Virus record (IMG/VR): IMGVR_UViG_3300035092_000015
Coordinates: 1-64,000 of that record
Length of the DNA stretch: 64,000 bases
Strand: one strand, 5' to 3'
Source of the DNA: a virus
The translations under genes and the position numbers were made by a program. A model generated the notes under the pieces. The model worked only from the letters and a program-made list of their open reading frames with translations. It was not told the origin of the DNA and searched no databases. Shown here one piece after another: positions 33,401-40,767 of the stretch; within the stretch, counting starts at the first letter, position 1; every line of letters starts with the position of its first letter.

Positions 33401-33664
33401 TCAGGCCGCTTGCTGCTGGGGATTACTGTTCTCGTGCACGCGCAGCCAACGACGCGGCACTTCGTGGGTGATGTAGACCCGGGACTTCGAATCGGTCACG
33501 TTCCGGTTGATGATCTCCATCATCTCGTCCCGAATAGCAACGAAGGTAGCGGGCGGGTCGCCGCCGCGCCGCTTCTGGATGAACTCGATCGGGTCGCACC
33601 CGAGACGAGAGGCGACCAGCTGGTACAGCGGCCGGTCGGCCAGAGGTGTGGGGGTATCTGCCAT
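33401..33664 (-). CDS. first gene of the 16-kb leftward unit; small regulator-like protein
   Basis: 87 residues. LADRPLYQLVASRLGCDPIEF and KRRGGDPPATFVAIRDEMME look like a small DNA-binding helical domain, and SRVYITHEVPRRWLRVHE follows. The -10 box of its promoter ends seven bases before the ATG, so the message is probably leaderless. First-gene position suggests early regulation. Confidence 0.6.
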   Translation of the reverse strand: MADTPTPLADRPLYQLVASRLGCDPIEFIQKRRGGDPPATFVAIRDEMMEIINRNVTDSKSRVYITHEVPRRWLRVHENSNPQQQAA

Positions 33665-33670
33665 CGGTCA

Positions 33671-33700
33671 AGCAAACCACGGCAAAGTGAAACCCGTCAA
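33671..33700 (-). promoter_or_regulatory. leftward early promoter, leaderless
   Basis: On the minus strand: TTGACG (33695-33700), 18-base spacer, TTTGCT (33671-33676). The ATG at 33664 is where transcription would begin. It is back to back with the rightward promoter at 33723, so this gap is a main divergent control region. Confidence 0.65.
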
Positions 33701-33722
33701 GCAACCTGGCGTGGCACGTCGC

Positions 33723-33751
33723 TTGACACACCAGCTGTGGGTTGGTATGCT
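33723..33751 (+). promoter_or_regulatory. rightward promoter for the purZ operon, leaderless
   Basis: TTGACA (33723), 17-base spacer, TATGCT (33746-33751). ATG follows at 33759, at the expected start point, and no ribosome site fits between. TTGACACACC at the -35 shares half of the phage-wide element. Confidence 0.8.
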
Positions 33752-33758
33752 CGGACCC

Positions 33759-34115
33759 ATGACCCTGACACCGACTGACCCTGCCCTGCCCACCGCCCAC
33801 GACCTCGGCCTGCAACGGTTCGACGAAGTCATCGCCCGTCTGGAGCAGCTGGGCTGGCGCCGCCTGCGCGTCGACACCCTCGTGTGGGAGGCCGACCAAG
33901 CCAACCACCCCCGGGCGCTGCCCACCGTCCGGCACCACTACGACCACGGGGTGTGGGAGCTGTACTACGAACTGGACCGGTACTGGAACCACGACACCAA
34001 GCCGTTCTCGATCGCTCGGCTCGACCAGGCCGACCTGCCCACCGTCAACCAGGTGCTGGCCCAGCTGTTCGGCAAACACCTGCGTCGGTACGTCACAACC
34101 CAACGCAGCGCATGA
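33759..34115 (+). CDS. hypothetical protein, first gene of purZ operon
   Basis: 118 residues, ATG at the predicted transcription start. LGLQRFDEVIARLEQLGWRR and HHYDHGVWELYYELDRYWNH define an alpha/beta domain rich in aromatic residues. No family recognised. It overlaps the next start by four bases (ATGA). Confidence 0.65.
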   Translation: MTLTPTDPALPTAHDLGLQRFDEVIARLEQLGWRRLRVDTLVWEADQANHPRALPTVRHHYDHGVWELYYELDRYWNHDTKPFSIARLDQADLPTVNQVLAQLFGKHLRRYVTTQRSA

Positions 34116-34342
34116 TCCAGGAGCTTAGCGCCGTCGAACGGACCGCGCTGCACATCGTGGTCGAAGGCGCCAAAACCGCCGTCGAGATGTTCCAGGAACA
34201 ACCAGCCAAAACCGCCGACGGGACCTTGGTCGACGACACCACCTGCCGTCAGATCGCGCTGCTCGCCGCGAACCTCACCCACGCCATCGCCTGCTACCCC
34301 CACGTCCTGCTCGAACTCGCCGCCCAGGAGGAACCGACATGA
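34112..34342 (+). CDS. small helical protein upstream of purZ
   Basis: 76 residues, all helical by eye (MIQELSAVERTALHIVVEGA, CRQIALLAANLTHAIACYPH). Overlaps purZ by four bases. Unknown. Confidence 0.6.
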   Translation: MIQELSAVERTALHIVVEGAKTAVEMFQEQPAKTADGTLVDDTTCRQIALLAANLTHAIACYPHVLLELAAQEEPT

Positions 34343-35388
34343 CCCGAGGCACCATCCAAGTCATCGCAGGCGGACAGTACGGATCCGAAGCGAAAGGCGC
34401 CGTCGCCGGCTACCTGGCCGCCGAACAGGAACAGATGCTCGCGATCCGGGTCGCTGGCCCCAACGCCGGACATTCGGTGGTCGACCCGATCACCGGCGAG
34501 AAGTACGCCCTGCGGCAGATCCCCGCCGCCGCTGTTACCAACCCCGGCGCGTCGCTGTGCATCGCCGCCGGATCCGAGATCGACCCGTACGTGCTGCACG
34601 AAGAGATCGCCTGGCTCGAACGCGGCGGGATCCACGTCAAGGACCGGTTGTTGATCGACCCGGCCGCGACCTGGCTCACCCAGGACCACAAAGACCGCGA
34701 AATCACCGCCGGGATCGTCGGGCGGATCGGGTCCACCGGGAAAGGGATCGGCGCTGCCCGCGCCGCCCGGATCATGCGCGAAGCCCGCACCGTCGGACAG
34801 CACCGGTCCGAGTTCGAACAGTACGGACACATCGGGTCCGTTGCTACCGCCGCCCGGTCCGTACTGCGCGGCGGGGCCACGGTCCAGATCGAAGGGACAC
34901 AAGGGTACGGGTTGGGGCTGCACGGGGAACACTACCCGCAATGCACCTCCTCGGATTGCACCGCGTTGGATTTCCTGCAGATGGCCCGGGTCAACCCGTG
35001 GGAAGCCGACCAGCTGCAGGTGTGGCTGGTGTTCCGGCCCTACCCGATCCGGGTCGCCGGCAACTCCGGATATCTGTACGGCGAGACCAGCTGGGAGGCA
35101 CTCGGGCTGGCACCGGAGATGACCACCGTCACCAAGAATATCCGCCGGGTCGGGCAGTGGGACGGCGGGCTGGCGTACGCCGCGATGCAAGCCAACGGTG
35201 GGTCGCGTGTCGTGTGGCCGGTGCTGACCATGGCCGACCAGATCGACCCTGCCCTGGCCGGGGTGACCGACTCTGACACGGTGCTCGGGTCGGATCTGCT
35301 CGGGCAGTTCCTGAAGATCTTCGAAGCCGACGTCGGGCTCGAACCGTGCATGATCACCACCTCCGACCGCACCTGCGTGAGGCTGTGA
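34339..35388 (+). CDS. purZ: PurZ-like succinoaminodeoxyadenylate synthase (2-aminoadenine pathway)
   Basis: 349 residues, shorter than bacterial PurA (about 430) as expected for phage PurZ. The N-terminus is GGQYGSEAKG where PurA has a G-D-E-G-K-G core, so the catalytic Asp is Ser16; this change marks PurZ. Other motifs: GPNAGHSV (41-47, conserved His), GSTGKG (131-136), EGTQGYGL (185-192), CTSSDCT (202-208), PIRVAGNSG (236-244), TVTKNIRRV (263-271). Known reaction: dGMP + Asp + ATP to the succinyl precursor of 2-amino-dAMP. A MazG-like gene follows with a one-base overlap and purB lies 5.4 kb on. An unusual PurA is the alternative. Confidence 0.87.
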   Translation: MTRGTIQVIAGGQYGSEAKGAVAGYLAAEQEQMLAIRVAGPNAGHSVVDPITGEKYALRQIPAAAVTNPGASLCIAAGSEIDPYVLHEEIAWLERGGIHVKDRLLIDPAATWLTQDHKDREITAGIVGRIGSTGKGIGAARAARIMREARTVGQHRSEFEQYGHIGSVATAARSVLRGGATVQIEGTQGYGLGLHGEHYPQCTSSDCTALDFLQMARVNPWEADQLQVWLVFRPYPIRVAGNSGYLYGETSWEALGLAPEMTTVTKNIRRVGQWDGGLAYAAMQANGGSRVVWPVLTMADQIDPALAGVTDSDTVLGSDLLGQFLKIFEADVGLEPCMITTSDRTCVRL

Positions 35389-35963
35389 TGGCCAAGAAGA
35401 AGCTCCCCCTGCAGGTCGCCTGCTCGACTTGCCACCGGCAGTACAAACCCCGACCCAACAACACCCTGCCCCGCCACAAAGACGGACTGCGGTGGTGCCC
35501 CGGCAGCTACCAGCCGCCCGCCGCACCCGACGACAACGCCACACCCGGCGGCAGTGGGTTTGCTTGGCTGCCCACCCCCGAACCGATCCTGATCGAAGTG
35601 CCCCGAGTCGGGGCGAAAGCACAACCACTGGCCGATTGGTGGGCCGCCCGCGCCCTGGCCGAGATCGAGATGGTCGTGGCGAAAGCCGTCGAATACGGCG
35701 CCACCGACCTGCGCGACCTGGGCTACCAGATGCTGGACATGGCCGGGCGGCGCGAGCAGTTCATGGACCCGGAGGACCTGCACTACAGCGACGCCTACGC
35801 CACCGAGGTCGGGATCGTCTTCTACGCCCAAGGGAAACTCGCCCGCGCCGTGGCCGCGATCAAAGAAGGCCGACGGCCCTCAGTCGATACCTGGCTGGAC
35901 CTCGGGGTGTACGCCCGGATGGCCCAACGGGTCCACGACCGAGGCGGCTGGCCCGGTGTCTAG
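35388..35963 (+). CDS. MazG-like nucleotide pyrophosphohydrolase (possible MazZ role)
   Basis: 191 residues. N-terminal zinc ribbon: ACSTCHRQYKPRPNN then RWCPGS. The all-alpha domain holds ALAEIEMVVAKAVEYGATDL (acidic metal-binding helix), EVGIVFYAQGKLARAVAAIK and PSVDTWLDLGVYARMAQRVH, matching actinophage MazG-like proteins. In Z-DNA phages MazZ turns dGTP into dGMP, the PurZ substrate, and removes dATP. The one-base overlap with purZ supports that role; substrate choice is inferred. It ends in TAG and is in frame with 36042. Confidence 0.78.
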   Translation: MAKKKLPLQVACSTCHRQYKPRPNNTLPRHKDGLRWCPGSYQPPAAPDDNATPGGSGFAWLPTPEPILIEVPRVGAKAQPLADWWAARALAEIEMVVAKAVEYGATDLRDLGYQMLDMAGRREQFMDPEDLHYSDAYATEVGIVFYAQGKLARAVAAIKEGRRPSVDTWLDLGVYARMAQRVHDRGGWPGV

Positions 35964-36039
35964 CCGGCACTGGTTCGACCCGATCCCCGCCTGCATCTAC
36001 TGGGTGTGGTTCATCCTGACTTACTGCACTGGCAGCTGA
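35956..36039 (+). CDS. possible 27-residue membrane peptide
   Basis: GTG 35956 overlaps the previous stop by eight bases. The frame gives MSSRHWFDPIPACIYWVWFI then LTYCTGS, a single hydrophobic segment. It fills the gap before the next ATG, but shortness leaves it uncertain. Confidence 0.35.
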   Translation: MSSRHWFDPIPACIYWVWFILTYCTGS

Positions 36040-36041
36040 CC

Positions 36042-36287
36042 ATGCCCACCCGGATATCCACCGCAGACGAACACTACTGGGAGCAGCAAGCCCGACACCT
36101 GGTCGCCTGCGACACCTGCCCCGCCCCGATCGACCAACCATGCCACTACCCGACCAGCGGAGTCGAAGCGTCAGTGTGCTGCCACACCAGCCGGATGGTC
36201 AAAGCCGTCAACCACCCCGACTGGGCCGGAAGGAAACCCAAATGGCTACCGACGAAACAATGCGCGACTGGCTCGCCCCCCAGATGA
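36042..36287 (+). CDS. small zinc-ribbon protein
   Basis: 81 residues. HLVACDTCPAPIDQPCHYP plus CCHTSRMVKAVNHPDW give a CxxC...C...CxxH pattern resembling the short zinc-finger domain common in actinobacterial and phage proteins. It overlaps the next gene by 46 bases. Same frame as the MazG-like gene, separated by one TAG. Confidence 0.65.
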   Translation: MPTRISTADEHYWEQQARHLVACDTCPAPIDQPCHYPTSGVEASVCCHTSRMVKAVNHPDWAGRKPKWLPTKQCATGSPPR

Positions 36288-36532
36288 GACGCGCCGACTG
36301 CCCCGAACCCGACTGCAACATGTGGGCCGGACATCAAGGGCTACACTCCATCGCCCCCCGGGCTAGGCACACCATCCCCGGCTGGGCAGTGACCCTGTTC
36401 GCACTCACCGCCGGGCTGGCCATGCTAGCCGCCGCCGCCCGGATCCATCTGGAAACCGCCCTGCTCGCCGGCTGCGGGACGCTGCTGGTCGGCACCGCCA
36501 TCGCCGCGATCAACGAGATGAGGAGACACTGA
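36242..36532 (+). CDS. membrane protein with Cys/His N-terminus
   Basis: 96 residues. CPEPDCNMWAGHQGLH looks like a small zinc motif; two membrane spans follow (WAVTLFALTAGLAMLAAAAR and TALLAGCGTLLVGTAIAAI). Coupled to the dUTPase fusion gene by a one-base overlap. Unknown. Confidence 0.6.
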   Translation: MATDETMRDWLAPQMRRADCPEPDCNMWAGHQGLHSIAPRARHTIPGWAVTLFALTAGLAMLAAAARIHLETALLAGCGTLLVGTAIAAINEMRRH

Positions 36533-37485
36533 TGGGCACACCCTGGGGCGACCAACCCCCACTCGTCTACTTCGCCGAACCGATCGACAAAGCCCACGGG
36601 CAGAACTTCGCCATCGCCGCCACCATGCACGGCGCACTCACCACCTGGGGCTGCACCACCTACCGCCCCAGCGCAGCCTGGAAAGCCACCCACCTGGACT
36701 GGCGGGTCGACCACCTCAACCGGCAAGCGCTACGCCTGGCCGACCTGATCGTCGCCTACCTCGACGAACACACCCCATCGATCGGAGTCCCCGCCGAGAT
36801 CGAAGCCGCCACCGCCCAGAAAATCCCCGCCATCGTGCACTACACCGGCACCTCGTTCGTCCTGGCCGGCAACCCCCTGGTCACCGTCATCACCAAAACC
36901 GAAGACCTGGTCGCAGCGGTGATGCGAGCATTGAAAGACCACCCCCGGCCCGACCGGGCCGCCGACCACCAACTGGCCCGGACCCTCGCATCGGGTGGTT
37001 CGGTCAGCCTCGGCACCATCACCCCCGCACAGGCCACCGCCCTGGTCGCCAAGATCAACGGCCCCGAACCGATCCGGCTGGTCGTCACCGAAGGCGCCGC
37101 CCCACCCCAGCGGGTCTACCAAGACGACGCCGGAATCGACCTCACCACCGCCGCCGAGATCGTCATCAACCCCGGACAGTACGTCGACGTCCCCACCCAG
37201 GTCGAAGCCACCCAACTCCCCTCCGGATACTGGGGGTTGATCACCGGCCGCTCGAGTGCGCTGCGGAAATGGCGCCTGCACATCCCCATCGCCGTGATCG
37301 ACCCCGGCTGGCGCGGCCCGCTGTTCGTCGGGGTGTGGAACCTCGGCGGGAACCCCGTCACCGTCAAAGCCGGCGACCGGCTCGGCCAGCTGATCCTCAT
37401 CCCCAACCACACCGCCCCGATCGAAGTCGTCGCGGCGGTTGAAGACCACCCCCGGGGTTTGAAAGGATTCGGCTCGAGCGGATGA
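36532..37485 (+). CDS. nucleoside 2-deoxyribosyltransferase-like domain fused to dUTPase
   Basis: 317 residues. Residues 10-135 resemble nucleoside 2-deoxyribosyltransferase-like domains (VYFAEPIDKAHGQNF, LADLIVAYLDEHTPSIGVPA, IPAIVHYTG). Residues 180-317 are a trimeric dUTPase with all five motifs: DAGIDL (199), GRSS (239), AVIDPGWRG (254), GDRLGQLIL (281) and RGLKGFGSSG at the C-terminus. The dUTPase would make dUMP and keep uracil out of DNA; the front domain may salvage or remodel deoxynucleotides. The fusion fits the neighbouring nucleotide-pool genes. Confidence 0.85.
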   Translation: MGTPWGDQPPLVYFAEPIDKAHGQNFAIAATMHGALTTWGCTTYRPSAAWKATHLDWRVDHLNRQALRLADLIVAYLDEHTPSIGVPAEIEAATAQKIPAIVHYTGTSFVLAGNPLVTVITKTEDLVAAVMRALKDHPRPDRAADHQLARTLASGGSVSLGTITPAQATALVAKINGPEPIRLVVTEGAAPPQRVYQDDAGIDLTTAAEIVINPGQYVDVPTQVEATQLPSGYWGLITGRSSALRKWRLHIPIAVIDPGWRGPLFVGVWNLGGNPVTVKAGDRLGQLILIPNHTAPIEVVAAVEDHPRGLKGFGSSG

Positions 37486-37925
37486 AACCCAGCCACCAAT
37501 GCCGGGTCTGCGGACGGTGGCTCGAAGGCGAGTGGAACCGGACCACCGACCCAGACCTGCAGGCCGCCCTGCAACGGCAGATGAACCAAGGCCACTGCGA
37601 CGGGTGCACACCCGACCTCGAACGGCCCCACCAATGGCGACCCACCCGGCTCGGCGTCACCCGGATCCTGCAAACCGAACGGCTGGCCATCCACCGGATC
37701 AACTACCTGTGGTGGTGCGCCTGGTGCGGCACACAGACCAGACAACCCGACTACCCCGGCGGGACCTGCAACCAACACCGCCTGGCCGAACTGACCGGCC
37801 GGACCTACACCGTCGACACCAAACCGACCCTCCCAGGAAGGCCACCCAACCGGACATGGCACTCGACTACCAATGCGTGTACTGCCGCCCCCAACCCCAC
37901 GCACGATTCCACAACGGGACATTGA
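37482..37925 (+). CDS. zinc-binding hypothetical protein
   Basis: 147 residues with three Cys pairs: CRVCGRWLEGEW, HCDGCTPDLE and WWCAWCGTQTRQPDYPGGTC. This looks like two zinc ribbons. The last 70 bases overlap the next gene in another frame and encode a low-complexity Thr/Asn tail, so the functional part may end near residue 120. Confidence 0.6.
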   Translation: MKPSHQCRVCGRWLEGEWNRTTDPDLQAALQRQMNQGHCDGCTPDLERPHQWRPTRLGVTRILQTERLAIHRINYLWWCAWCGTQTRQPDYPGGTCNQHRLAELTGRTYTVDTKPTLPGRPPNRTWHSTTNACTAAPNPTHDSTTGH

Positions 37926-38146
37926 TCGAGATCGCCCTACACCACACCGGACGGCGCTGCCACGGCGACATCACCCGGCTCACACCCACCGAATGGGACA
38001 GTTACGCCCCCGCACACGTGGACACCGAGCTGCGCCAGAAATGGGTCCGAGGGTGGCAGGCAACCCAATCACCCGACGCGAAACCACCCAAACCCGACCG
38101 GGTACGCCCCGCCGGGACCGTCCGCCGGCCCACCCCCCGCCGGTAG
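37856..38146 (+). CDS. small Cys/His protein with basic tail
   Basis: 96 residues from ATG 37856. YQCVYCRPQPHARFHNG then HTGRRCHGD gives a zinc-finger-like pattern; the C-terminus is very basic and Pro-rich (PPKPDRVRPAGTVRRPTPRR). It ends in TAG before the primase leader. Confidence 0.55.
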   Translation: MALDYQCVYCRPQPHARFHNGTLIEIALHHTGRRCHGDITRLTPTEWDSYAPAHVDTELRQKWVRGWQATQSPDAKPPKPDRVRPAGTVRRPTPRR

Positions 38147-38150
38147 GGTG

Positions 38151-38177
38151 TTGTCCCGCCAGAACCAGCGGTACGAT
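38151..38177 (+). promoter_or_regulatory. possible promoter upstream of primase-helicase
   Basis: TTGTCC (38151) and TACGAT (38172) with a short 15-base spacer. The gap from 38147 to 38326 has no gene. A start here would give a leader of about 145 bases. Weak on spacing. Confidence 0.35.
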
Positions 38178-38204
38178 AGACGATCCGCGTCCGGGGACAG
38201 GAGC

Positions 38205-38234
38205 GGGGGGCTGCGCCGCCACGCGCAACCCCCC
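38205..38234 (+). promoter_or_regulatory. stable hairpin in the primase leader
   Basis: Six G then a mismatch and TGCGC, loop CGCCAC, then GCGCA, a mismatch and six C: an 11-bp stem with one mismatch. No T run follows. It may be an attenuator, an RNA-stability element or a terminator for the upstream genes. Confidence 0.45.
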
Positions 38235-38326
38235 ACCTGCTGACACCGGAACCCGCAAGACCACCCGGATCAATCCTAGCACAACCGGCCCCCGACGGCC
38301 GCCAACCACAACAAGAGGGGGGACGA

Positions 38327-40474
38327 GTGGAACGTACCCCGCTGCAGGTCGTGCTCGACGCCATCACCACCCGCACCGGGACCGGGCAGCTGCAGAACGG
38401 GCAATGGCGACTGCACTGCCCCGCCCACCCAGACCGAAACTCCAGCCTCGGACTGGCCGAAACCCCAGCCGGACATGCGCTGCTGTACTGCCAAGCCGGC
38501 TGCCGCACCGAAGACGTCCTCGCATCCGTCGACCTGCAGATGCGCGACCTGTACCCCATCACCAACGGCGACCGGCGCGAAGACCCCATCGTCGCCACCT
38601 ACCCATACGTGGACGAAACCGGGCAGCTGCTGTACCAAGTGCTGCGGACCGCCAACAAACGGTTCATGCAACGCCGCCCCGACCCCACCCAACCCACCAA
38701 ATGGATCTACAAACTCGACGACACCCGCCGGGTCCTGTACCGCCTCCCAGCCGTGCTGCAAGCCATCCGCGAAGGCCAAACCATCTACCTCGTGGAAGGC
38801 GAGAAAGACGTCCACACCGTCGAACAAGACGGCTGCGTCGGGACGTGTAACCCCGGCGGAGCCGGGAAATGGCGACCCGAATACACCGACCAGCTACGCG
38901 GCGCCCACCTCGTGATCGTCGCCGACATCGACCCCACCGGGGTCGGGATGCGCCACGCCCGAACCCTACACCAACAGCTACAACCAGTAGCAGCCAGCCT
39001 GCTGCTGTGCCAACCCGCCGCCGGGAAAGACACCACCGACCACCGGCTCGCCGGGTTCGCCCTGGACGAGCTGACCATCGTCGACCCCAACCCCCCAACC
39101 CCCACCCCGCAGGCCGTCCCGCTGCCCCCGGAGGCCATCGACGGGCCGCCCGAGCCGGTATCACCCGCAACCACCGACATGGGGAGAGCGAGGATCCGGT
39201 TGACCCCCGCATCGGCGTTCACCATCAAACCCGTCCGGTGGGTCTGGGACGGACGGATGCCACTCGGCGAGATCTGCCTCATCGCCGGACGCGAAGGCGT
39301 CGGCAAATCCACCTTCCTGGCCTGGCTCACCGCCGCCATCACAAACGGTAACCTCCCCGGGGTGTACGAAGGCGAACCCCGGGCCGTCCTGTACAGCGCC
39401 TCCGAAGACGCCTGGAGTTACACCATCGCCCCCCGGATGGTCGCCGCCGGAGCCAACCTCGACCTGGTCTACCGGATCGACACACTCGACGACGACGGCA
39501 CCCCAGGGAAGCTGATCCTCCCACGCGACAGCCGATACCTGCCCGAGATCGCCGAAGAAACCAAAGCCGCCGCACTCATGTGCGACCCCATCCTCAGCCT
39601 CGTCGACGGAAGGATCAACCCCAACCAAGCCCAAGAACTGCGCTCCGCACTCGAACCGTTGAAACACGCCGCCGAAACCGCCGGGATCGTCGTCCCCGCA
39701 CTCGTGCACTTCAACAAAACCCGCGACGTGGACATCCTGTCGATGATCGCCGGGTCGAGATCGTGGTCCGAAGTCGCCCGCGCCGCCCTGGCGATCGCCG
39801 AGGACAAAGAAGCCGAAGAATACACCTGTGTCGTCTCCCAGGGCAAGAACAACCTCGGCCGTAAAAACCTCCCCAACCTGCTGTACACCATCGACGACGT
39901 AGCGTTGGAGACCGAGGACGGACCACCTGCCAGGGTCGGCCGGCTGCGGTGGACCGGCGAGACCGAACTGGAGGCGGAAGAGGTGCTGCAACGCAAACCG
40001 ACCAGCCAAGCCAACCGGGAGAACATGAACCGGACCCAGGCGGCGATCTTGGACTGGCTGGACGAACAGGGCCGCGCCTGCAGCCCCCGCGAGGTTGCCG
40101 ATGGGCTGCCGGACGTCCTGAACTATGAGAACGCGAAGAAAACCCTCGCCCGGCTGGCGTCACGCGGCGTAATCCAACGGGTAGGGACAGGCTTGTATCG
40201 CACCGAACCTGCTGTCCCTGCCGCTGGAGCCGGGTCAACGCCCATGCGTACGCGCGACCCCCTCGGAAAACAGTCCCCGTCCCCCGCCCAAGTCAAGGGG
40301 GGTGGAGGGACTGGAAGTAAGGGTATACTTGTCCCCGCAGGGACTGGAGGAGGGACTGGGACGCAGGGGGCGGGCAAGTTGTCCCCCGAGGTGGTAAGGA
40401 GTTGCACGGTCTGCTACGGACCGTTAACGATCACCGAGCCCGGCCAGACCACCCACCCCACCTGCGAGCCCTAG
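38327..40474 (+). CDS. bifunctional primase-helicase (zinc finger, Toprim, RepA-like ATPase)
   Basis: 715 residues from GTG 38327. Zinc-finger start: LHCPAHPDRNSS (Cys31, His34) and LYCQAGCRTEDVL (Cys55, Cys59). Toprim: IYLVEGEKDVHT (Glu157) and VIVADIDPTG (Asp200, Asp202). ATPase: CLIAGREGVGKSTFLAWL (Walker A near 321-328), LMCDPILSLVDGRI (Walker B) and a sensor-like VPALVHFNKT. A winged-helix-like C-terminus (EVADGLPDVLNYENAKKTLA) and a short CxxC...C tail follow. Main replication protein in the window. Confidence 0.9.
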   Translation: MERTPLQVVLDAITTRTGTGQLQNGQWRLHCPAHPDRNSSLGLAETPAGHALLYCQAGCRTEDVLASVDLQMRDLYPITNGDRREDPIVATYPYVDETGQLLYQVLRTANKRFMQRRPDPTQPTKWIYKLDDTRRVLYRLPAVLQAIREGQTIYLVEGEKDVHTVEQDGCVGTCNPGGAGKWRPEYTDQLRGAHLVIVADIDPTGVGMRHARTLHQQLQPVAASLLLCQPAAGKDTTDHRLAGFALDELTIVDPNPPTPTPQAVPLPPEAIDGPPEPVSPATTDMGRARIRLTPASAFTIKPVRWVWDGRMPLGEICLIAGREGVGKSTFLAWLTAAITNGNLPGVYEGEPRAVLYSASEDAWSYTIAPRMVAAGANLDLVYRIDTLDDDGTPGKLILPRDSRYLPEIAEETKAAALMCDPILSLVDGRINPNQAQELRSALEPLKHAAETAGIVVPALVHFNKTRDVDILSMIAGSRSWSEVARAALAIAEDKEAEEYTCVVSQGKNNLGRKNLPNLLYTIDDVALETEDGPPARVGRLRWTGETELEAEEVLQRKPTSQANRENMNRTQAAILDWLDEQGRACSPREVADGLPDVLNYENAKKTLARLASRGVIQRVGTGLYRTEPAVPAAGAGSTPMRTRDPLGKQSPSPAQVKGGGGTGSKGILVPAGTGGGTGTQGAGKLSPEVVRSCTVCYGPLTITEPGQTTHPTCEP

Positions 40475-40491
40475 CCGTCGGGACCGCGTGA

Positions 40492-40497
40492 TAGAGT
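40492..40497 (+). promoter_or_regulatory. extended -10 box, leaderless start of the purB operon
   Basis: TGATAGAGT gives an extended -10 (TG-N-TAGAGT) six bases before the ATG at 40504. No -35 match at 17-18 bases. Spacing to the ATG matches the other leaderless promoters here. Confidence 0.4.
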
Positions 40498-40503
40498 GCA
40501 GGG

Positions 40504-40767
40504 ATGGCAACCCAGATCCAACCGGGACAACCCGGTGACCTGCCCGACCACCCACGCCCCATCAGCAGCACCACCTACCCCTGGGACCAATGGGCCGACG
40601 GACACACCTGGCTGCTCACCCGAGACACCGACTACACCGACACCACCCACAAAGTCACCGAAGCCGCCAAGAAACACGCCCAACGCCACGGCTACCACCT
40701 GCGCTACGCCACCACCCCCAACAGCATCCGCCTACGATTCATCCCGAAGGAACCCGCCACACCATGA
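40504..40767 (+). CDS. small protein upstream of purB
   Basis: 87 residues: WDQWADGHTWLLTRDTDYTD then a basic helix and strand (KKHAQRHGYHLRYATTPNSI). Overlaps purB by four bases (ATGA). Unknown function; coupling hints at a shared process. Confidence 0.6.
   Translation: MATQIQPGQPGDLPDHPRPISSTTYPWDQWADGHTWLLTRDTDYTDTTHKVTEAAKKHAQRHGYHLRYATTPNSIRLRFIPKEPATP

Noticed and set aside
37873-38850. 325-residue Pro/His/Arg-rich frame spanning the primase leader
   Set aside because: Low-complexity shadow crossing a leader hairpin and the primase start.
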